11,007 nt of DNA from Promethearchaeota archaeon (GTDB taxonomy: Archaea > Asgardarchaeota > Lokiarchaeia > Sigynarchaeales > SOKP01): positions 1-11,007 of the forward strand of contig JAUWDN010000014.1 in assembly GCA_030608765.1 (NCBI GenBank), read 5' to 3'. Below the pieces are notes generated by a model. That model searched no databases. It worked only from the letters and a program-made list of their open reading frames with translations, and was not told the origin of the DNA. Below are positions 7,171 through 11,007 of this stretch, one piece after another; within the stretch, counting starts at the first letter, position 1; the number at the start of each line of letters is the position of its first letter. The position numbers and the translations under genes were made by a program.

Positions 7171-8178
7171 CTATCTAAATGATCCCTCTAAACCTTTTAC
7201 TAAGAATGTTAATATTTCGTTTATTGGGACTTTTACAGTTAATTCTTTCGCTAATGCTACAATTTTCCCATTAAGAAAGTCGATTTCTGTAGGTTTTCCC
7301 TTCAAAATGTCTTGCAGCATTGAATTTTTATTGTTGTACGTTTTTTCAGCCACAGAATACATTAAATCGAGATAATCTCTTTCACTAATTTCTATCTCTT
7401 TCAATTTAGCTACATCTAAAGCTTCCTTAACAGCAATACCCATATACTCCTTTAAATTTTCATTTTCTAAGAGCTCACCATTATTTAAGCGAGTCAATGC
7501 TCCTATCGCGTTAATGCCAATATTCACAAAAGCCTTTTCCCAGGAACATTTAATTATATCATCCACAATTTCAGTTTTTAATCCTGCGGCTTCCAGTAAG
7601 CTTTTTAATAAAGTTAATTCCTCAAGTGCCTTATCATAAACTTCCCCACTGAATCTTTGACGTTCCAAATACGCATATCCAATTTTCGTAAATCCTAAGC
7701 CAGTATGACGTACTTTTCCGAAATTCTCCATTAATGCACCGTGTGAAGTAACAATTCTTATAATTTTATTCTCATCGCAATTCTTTTTCACTATTTCCTC
7801 GTTGCCAACGCCATTTTGTAGAATGATTAACAAGCTGCTTGCTTCTATTAACTTTTTATATTGAATCATTGCCGTCTCACTGTCGTAGGCTTTGGTTGTT
7901 AAGAAAAGATAATCAAACTTGTATACATTATCAATTCCAGAAGCTTCAATAAATTCTTCTGCGCTCTCGTAGGCTTTAATATTAGTCAATAATAAATTTC
8001 TGTTAGCAGCATGTAATTCTAAGCCCTTTTTATTAATAGCCTCTCTATGATCCTTCCTACAAAAAAAAATAAGCTCCAATGGTTTTTCCTCAGTATCAAT
8101 AGAAGCTAGATATCCTCCAAACATGCTACCTATAGAACCCGCTCCAATGAAACCTATTTTTAATTTTTCCCGATTCAA
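7171..8178 (-). CDS. panE: 2-dehydropantoate 2-reductase (ketopantoate reductase)
   Basis: A 335-residue enzyme that reduces 2-ketopantoate to pantoate with NAD(P)H in CoA synthesis. The N-terminal Rossmann motif is GAGSIG at residues 12-17 (KIGFIGAGSIGSMFGGYLA). LQNGVGNEE sits at the cofactor/substrate cleft; K215 in CSWEKAFVNIGINAIGAL matches the catalytic lysine (K176 in E. coli PanE); SMLQDILKGKPTEIDFLNG carries the conserved Ser and Glu of the C-terminal helical domain. It is somewhat longer than E. coli PanE (303 residues), mainly before the catalytic lysine. The start is TTG at 8178: an in-frame TAG lies at 8200-8202 (minus strand), no ATG or GTG falls between, and the Rossmann strand begins seven residues later. 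With phosphopantothenate synthetase at 5734-6537 it supplies two steps of the archaeal CoA route. Related reductases can act on other 2-keto acids, but the motifs favour ketopantoate. Confidence 0.93.
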   Translation of the reverse strand: MNREKLKIGFIGAGSIGSMFGGYLASIDTEEKPLELIFFCRKDHREAINKKGLELHAANRNLLLTNIKAYESAEEFIEASGIDNVYKFDYLFLTTKAYDSETAMIQYKKLIEASSLLIILQNGVGNEEIVKKNCDENKIIRIVTSHGALMENFGKVRHTGLGFTKIGYAYLERQRFSGEVYDKALEELTLLKSLLEAAGLKTEIVDDIIKCSWEKAFVNIGINAIGALTRLNNGELLENENLKEYMGIAVKEALDVAKLKEIEISERDYLDLMYSVAEKTYNNKNSMLQDILKGKPTEIDFLNGKIVALAKELTVKVPINEILTFLVKGLEGSFR

Positions 8179-8217
8179 ATCCCAATTAACACTTCTTCCC
8201 TATAGATTCTATGCTTG

Positions 8218-8232
8218 ATTTTTTATAAAGTA
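8218..8232 (-). promoter_or_regulatory. TATA-like box for ketopantoate reductase
   Basis: On the minus strand TTACTTTATAAAAAA lies about 48 bp before the TTG at 8178, predicting a leader of about 22 bases. A GGGAAG stretch at about 8195-8200 is too far from the TTG to be a normal ribosome binding site. Readthrough from the DUF72 gene 64 bp upstream is equally possible. Confidence 0.35.
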
Positions 8233-8242
8233 AAATAACATT

Positions 8243-9112
8243 CTAATTTAAAAACTTATCTAAACCTGTTTGACCCGGTGAATAAGTACCAGATTTTTTC
8301 TTAATATCTAATAAACTAACTTTGTTCGGTTCATTTCTCGGACTTATATTCAATTCTTGCATCATCATTAATGAGTTTTTAGAAGCATACCCCGAAAAAT
8401 GATTATTAAAGTAAATTCCAACCCTGTCAACTTTAGCTAATACTTCTTTTATCGAAATAGCCCATTTCCTTATTTCCTCCTCCTTAAAATAGTAATCAAA
8501 CCAAGGATTTTTACCGTAACCGTGAAATCTAATATACGCAAGTTGTGGATCGGTAACATCCATTCTAGGCGGTAATAAAGGCTCTATTACAGCGCAATAG
8601 GTCAATTCCTTCTTTCTCAAATACTCAAAAACATCCTCATCCATCCAAGATAAATGCCTGAATTCTATAATCAAATGGTAGCCTTCTTGTTTTGGATTAT
8701 TTGGCCAATACCGAATAAATTCTTTTAACCTCCCAAAATGATCTGCCTTTTTAAAAGATGGAGGTAATTGTAGTAAGAAACCCAATAGTTTTTTTGATTC
8801 AACTAAAGGCTCCATCGCTTCTAAAAATAAATGTAAATCATCTAAACATAAATCTACGTCTAATTTATGCTCGTGAGTAATCGACTTATAAACTTTCGCA
8901 GTAAACAAGAAATCAGACGGAGTCTTATCCGCCCAACTTTTTACTACCCACTTAGAGGGAATATTATAGAATGTAGTGTTTATCTCGTTTGTGTAGAAAA
9001 TCTCCGAATAATACGATAAGTAATCCTCTTTTTTTAAACTCTTTGGATAAAAAGGCCCTAACCACTCATCGTAACCCCATCCAGAAGTTCCTATTAATAT
9101 TTTCTTCCTCAT
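8243..9112 (-). CDS. DUF72 family protein (YecE-like, TIM-barrel)
   Basis: A 289-residue protein of the DUF72/YecE family, widespread in bacteria and archaea and predicted to form a TIM barrel; its biochemical role is not established. All family blocks are present: IGTSGWGYDEWLGPFYP at 7-23, NEINTTFYNIPS near 42-53, the TPSDFLFTAKVYKSITH segment, LGFLLQLPPSF, IIEFRHLSW, YIRFHGYG and the C-terminal VGIYFNNHFSGYASKNS. The protein is soluble with no signal peptide, and its length is normal. The ATG at 9112 lies only six residues before the first motif. The minus-strand upstream region is AT-rich (TTAAAATTA about 22 bp before the ATG) without a Shine-Dalgarno motif. It is codirectional with ketopantoate reductase (64-bp gap) and could share a transcript, but that does not identify its function. 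Confidence 0.93.
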   Translation of the reverse strand: MRKKILIGTSGWGYDEWLGPFYPKSLKKEDYLSYYSEIFYTNEINTTFYNIPSKWVVKSWADKTPSDFLFTAKVYKSITHEHKLDVDLCLDDLHLFLEAMEPLVESKKLLGFLLQLPPSFKKADHFGRLKEFIRYWPNNPKQEGYHLIIEFRHLSWMDEDVFEYLRKKELTYCAVIEPLLPPRMDVTDPQLAYIRFHGYGKNPWFDYYFKEEEIRKWAISIKEVLAKVDRVGIYFNNHFSGYASKNSLMMMQELNISPRNEPNKVSLLDIKKKSGTYSPGQTGLDKFLN

Positions 9113-9200
9113 AATTAAATATTTACGATAATTTTAACAATTGGAATTAAAGTATAGTACTGATATTCGAAGTAAGAATAATAGTACCCATCGTCTTTTA

Positions 9201-9317
9201 TTACATTCCTCTTATATGATTTCTTAATTTTTTATTTAATTTTTTATTTAACTTTTTACTTAATCTTTTACTTAATTTGTTCATTTCTCCTATGTATGAC
9301 TTCTCCAATATATCCAT
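9201..9317 (-). CDS. Possible 38-residue Lys/Leu-rich tetrapeptide-repeat micro-protein
   Basis: A minus-strand frame runs from ATG at 9317 to TAA at 9201-9203 (38 codons), too short for usual gene finders. The peptide begins MDILEKSYIGEMN and continues with a four-residue repeat of the form L-[SN]-K-[KR], with Leu at every fourth position for five turns, then ends LRNHIRGM. It would be a strongly basic, probably helical peptide. Differences between repeat units give only K/R or S/N exchanges or a synonymous Lys codon, while the Leu codon is constant. A TATA-like ATTAATAAAG (minus strand of 9342-9351) lies about 30 bp before the ATG, the same geometry as neighbouring genes, and an AGGAGAA precedes an internal ATG at codon 12. 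The region is very AT-rich and the repeat alone could create this frame, so it is a candidate only. The stop lies 88 bp before the DUF72 ATG on the same strand. Confidence 0.25.
   Translation of the reverse strand: MDILEKSYIGEMNKLSKRLSKKLNKKLNKKLRNHIRGM
9223..9282. repeat. 12-bp tandem repeat, five units
   Basis: Five consecutive 12-base units with consensus YTTAATTTTTTA: 9223-9234, 9235-9246, 9247-9258, 9259-9270 and a degenerate 9271-9282. Units differ by one to three bases. The period is a multiple of three and the minus-strand reading gives a tetrapeptide repeat. Direct contact of the units without spacers rules out a CRISPR array. Confidence 0.85.
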
Positions 9318-9570
9318 CGTAATAAAAATTTTGAAACCTCACTTTATTAATACAATGTGAGATTCATTGAAAAGACAGCCTCTCCCTTTTAAAATTTATG
9401 AATGACGACCATAAAATTTTTAATTGAGAGATTACTCTAATATTTCGTCGATGGATTTTTAATTTGTGATTTGTATTTATCCCTATTAGCATCGACATGT
9501 TATTGGATGTGATAAATATCTCATCGAATCCCGATGACATACCGCCAATAGCGGATACCGGCTCCATGGA

Positions 9571-9580
9571 AGTATATCAG
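9571..9580 (+). promoter_or_regulatory. Possible distal TATA box upstream of the structured rRNA leader region
   Basis: AGTATATCAG in an otherwise moderate-GC stretch could drive transcription from about 9600, just before the strong hairpin at 9634-9665. Tandem promoters are common before archaeal rRNA genes, so this could be a second rRNA promoter or the promoter of a separate small RNA. The evidence is composition only. Confidence 0.25.
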
Positions 9581-9583
9581 AAG

Positions 9584-9596
9584 TGACCTCCGGTCA
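9584..9596. repeat. Small inverted repeat TGACC-TCC-GGTCA
   Basis: A perfect 5-bp stem with a 3-base loop, followed by the near-tandem duplication GGTCAAAAAGGTCAAAA (9592-9608). It could be a protein-binding site near the possible distal promoter or part of a longer RNA fold. Confidence 0.4.
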
Positions 9597-9633
9597 AAAA
9601 GGTCAAAATGCATGATAGTACAGGAAATGCGTG

Positions 9634-9665
9634 CCTAAAACAACCAATTCCTCGGTTGTTTCAGG
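9634..9665 (+). other. Strong RNA hairpin upstream of 23S rRNA
   Basis: CCTAAAACAACC (9634-9645) pairs with GGTTGTTTCAGG (9654-9665) around the 8-base loop AATTCCTC: 11 of 12 pairs, with one A-C mismatch. It lies about 225-255 bases before the 23S 5' end. It may belong to the long 5' leader of the 23S precursor or to an independent small RNA. No conserved family was recognised. Confidence 0.6.
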
Positions 9666-9770
9666 ATTCCGGACCAAGCACGAACAAAAAACTTGAAAAA
9701 AAAAAACTGCAAAAATCGCAATCGCAGAAAAGAATCGTGCTCAAAGGAACACAACTCCCCATAAGTATGA

Positions 9771-9784
9771 AAATATATTTATAC
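9771..9784 (+). promoter_or_regulatory. Proximal TATA box of the 23S rRNA gene
   Basis: AAATATATTTATAC, preceded by a purine-rich GTATGA stretch that could serve as BRE, predicts a transcription start near 9805. The 23S precursor would then have a leader of about 85 bases. The box lies between the structured spacer and the rRNA and indicates that this 23S gene is transcribed without a 16S gene directly ahead of it. Confidence 0.5.
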
Positions 9785-9830
9785 ACAATATTTTCGTCTC
9801 AATTTTTAATTTATAATTTCAATTTCTAAA

Positions 9831-9852
9831 GTGTATCGTTTTCCGAATACAC
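9831..9852 (+). other. Hairpin in the 23S precursor leader
   Basis: GTGTAT (9831-9836) and ATACAC (9847-9852) form a 6-bp stem with a 10-base loop about 40 bases before the mature 5' end. Archaeal pre-23S is normally excised at a bulge-helix-bulge made by sequences flanking both ends; the 3' flank is outside the window, so this hairpin's part in processing cannot be tested here. Confidence 0.4.
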
Positions 9853-9889
9853 AAGCCTTTTCACAAGCAATCTGAATCTTTCCTCAAGT

Positions 9890-11007
9890 AGACGCCAATA
9901 CGCCAACGCTATTTGGTGGATATCTTGGCTTGGGCACCGATGAAGAGCGTGACAAGCTGCGATAAGCTCGGGTTAGTCGCATGTAGACGCTGACCCCGAG
10001 ATACTCGAATCGGACATCCGCTTGCGGACCAATAATCCGCAAGATTCCCATTAGGGAAAGGGAACCCTGGGAAGTAAAACATTTTAGTACCAGGAGGAAA
10101 AGAAAACAATCGTGATTCCGTTAGTAACGGCGAGCGAAAGCGGAACAGATCAAACCGAATCCCTTGGGGATAACCCAAGGGAGATGTGGAGTGTGGACCT
10201 CGTACGGCCTCCCCAAAGAAGGTGAATACCCCTGAAAAGTCGAGCCATAGAGCGTGATAGCCGCTTAACCGTAATTTGGAAGGCTGCTGCGAGGTATCCC
10301 GAGTAGTGCGGGATAGTTTTCTCGTACGAATGTGCCAGATACACGCTGGCAAATCTAAATATGTCCCAAGACCGATAGTGAAATAGTAGCGTGAGCAAAA
10401 GATGAAAAGAAACCCGGAAGGGCCGTGAAAAGCGCTTGAAACCAAATAGTTTAGTAAGGATGCAGCCTGAAAGGACAGATTCTGTGCGAATGAGTTCTGG
10501 TGACGGAACATCAGAGTGCAGAGGACTAGGGTTGCATCATCAGTCTGGAATCATTGGCCAGGGAGTTTATAGTAGTGGCGAGCTTAAGTGCCTTACGGCA
10601 TGTAGGCGTAGGGAAACCAATATTCTTGCAATCTAATTATCACATTAGAATGACTAACGTACCAAGGAGTAGTTTTGCTATTCCAACGGGACGTTTTAAT
10701 TCCTTCTAAGGAATTAGACCAGAAGAATGGTCTCAAAGGGCCTAAAGTCACTGCTGTAAAACCCGAAGCCGGTCGATCTATTCCTGGTCAAGATGAAGTC
10801 GCCCGAAAGGGTGATGGAGGTCTGCACCAGTGCTGACGTGCAATTCGCTTGGATGAACTGGGAATAGGAGCAAAAGGCTAATCTAGATCGGTGATAGCTG
10901 GTTCTCCCCGAAGTTGGTGTCAGCCAATCCTCAGGCGAGATCGCTAGTGGTGTAGAGCACTAATTGCGGAGCACGGAGAAGAAATTCTTCACTTCGCTCT
11001 TAAACTC
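9890..11007 (+). rRNA. 23S ribosomal RNA, 5' part (truncated by the window edge)
   Basis: Conserved 23S blocks appear in order: GGTGGAT at 9915 followed by GATGAAGAGCGTGACAAGCT and GCGATAAGC (domain I start), GTTAGTAACGGCGAGCGAAAG near 10120, GAGCGTGATAGCC near 10250, CCAAGACCGATAGTGAA near 10366, GGGAAACC near 10612, CAAGATGAAG near 10789, GATAGCTGGTTCTCCCC near 10892 and GTAGAGCAC near 10952. The mature 5' end is estimated near 9890 from the usual distance of about 26 bases before GGTGGAT and could be off by several bases. The window stops near the A-site finger helix (H38) in domain II, so roughly the first third of the molecule is present. No intron is apparent in this part. The segment 10620-10765 is longer and more hairpin-rich than in the archaeal and bacterial 23S sequences I remember. 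No 16S rRNA or tRNA precedes it. Confidence 0.96.
10632..10732 (+). other. Hairpin-rich, apparently expanded segment of 23S domain II (ES9 region)
   Basis: Four successive stem-loops can be drawn: TCTAAT/ATTAGA (10632-10637 with 10644-10649), GGAGTAG/CTATTCC (10666-10672 with 10678-10684, one G-T pair), TAATTCC/GGAATTA (10697-10703 with 10710-10716) and GACCA/TGGTC (10717-10721 with 10728-10732). The interval between the conserved GGGAAACC and CCCGAA blocks is about 143 bases here, against roughly 45-65 in the E. coli and haloarchaeal sequences I recall. The place corresponds to helices 28-31, where expansion segment ES9 grows in Asgard archaea and eukaryotes. Confidence 0.55.

Larger units (their letters stand above)
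9113..9889. other. Long intergenic region between the DUF72 gene and 23S rRNA
   Basis: About 780 bp with no recognisable conventional gene. From left to right it holds a 12-bp tandem repeat (9223-9282) inside a possible 38-codon minus-strand micro-ORF, an AT-rich stretch to about 9530, a moderate-GC structured stretch (9540-9740) with several inverted repeats, an A-run at about 9694-9706, a TATA box at 9771-9784 and the rRNA leader with a small hairpin. I looked for tRNA (no GGTTCGA-type T-loop with a matching acceptor), 5S, SRP and RNase P RNA signatures and for the 3' end of 16S rRNA and saw none. Confidence 0.7.

Noticed and set aside
9223..9282. Possible CRISPR array
   Set aside because: The 12-base units abut directly with no spacers and are pure low-complexity AT sequence.
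9364..9567. 67-codon minus-strand reading frame in the spacer
   Set aside because: No recognisable family, no convincing start signal, and the second half is composition-driven; the first 25 codons look mildly protein-like but lie over the CCGC/GCGG inverted repeat.
9608..9829. 73-codon plus-strand reading frame
   Set aside because: It runs through the strong hairpin, the poly-A stretch and the rRNA TATA box, and the peptide is low complexity.
9909..10636. Reading frames of 66-200 codons on both strands within the rRNA
   Set aside because: The DNA is clearly 23S rRNA; the frames are by-products of its higher GC content.
9890..11007. Archaeal rRNA intron or homing endonuclease
   Set aside because: Conserved 23S blocks are continuous in this part and no endonuclease-like frame is present; the extra bases at 10620-10765 are better explained as an expansion segment.
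1..11007. Insertion sequence, prophage, toxin-antitoxin or defence genes
   Set aside because: No transposase, integrase, terminal inverted repeats, att-like repeats or defence-family motifs were found on either strand.

Overview
The window looks archaeal. It has an archaeal-type 23S rRNA 5' part, an archaeal class-1 release factor (aRF1), the archaea-specific 4-phosphopantoate--beta-alanine ligase of CoA synthesis, an Ard1-type N-alpha-acetyltransferase, AT-rich TATA-type promoters, and no Shine-Dalgarno motif before any of the main genes. Coding DNA is AT-rich while the rRNA is near 50% GC, which fits a mesophile or moderate organism. The 23S gene has its own promoter with no 16S rRNA or tRNA in front, and its domain II carries an apparently enlarged, hairpin-rich segment where expansion segment ES9 lies. 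Together these make an Asgard (Lokiarchaeia-like) archaeon my best guess. Unlinked rRNA genes also occur in Thermoplasmatales, so this remains inference.

Layout. 1-399: 3' end of an unknown + strand gene with a small C-terminal 'WIPKS' domain. 494-2293 (+): membrane-embedded site-2 protease. 2349-3308 (+): TtuA/NcsA/Ctu1-type tRNA 2-thiolation enzyme. 3311-4294 (-): Get3/ArsA ATPase. 4366-5640 (-): aRF1. 5734-6537 (+): phosphopantothenate synthetase. 6642-7166 (+): Ard1/NatA catalytic subunit. 7171-8178 (-): ketopantoate reductase with a TTG start. 8243-9112 (-): DUF72/YecE-family protein. 9113-9889: about 780 bp without a convincing conventional gene, holding a 12-bp tandem repeat that doubles as a possible 38-codon Lys/Leu-rich micro-ORF, a strong hairpin region, and the rRNA promoter. 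About 9890-11007 (+): 23S rRNA, cut by the window edge.

The genes are mostly housekeeping: translation (23S, aRF1, tRNA thiolation, N-terminal acetylation), membrane-protein handling (Get3, S2P) and CoA synthesis (ketopantoate reductase and phosphopantothenate synthetase, about 0.6 kb apart). Packing is tight: two convergent gene pairs end 2 and 4 bp apart, and TATA-like boxes commonly lie about 27-34 bp before start codons, implying leaderless or nearly leaderless mRNAs.

I found no mobile element, CRISPR array, tRNA gene or defence island. The parts that known families do not explain are the 9.2-9.8 kb spacer, the extra domains of the site-2 protease and the WIPKS-domain protein.
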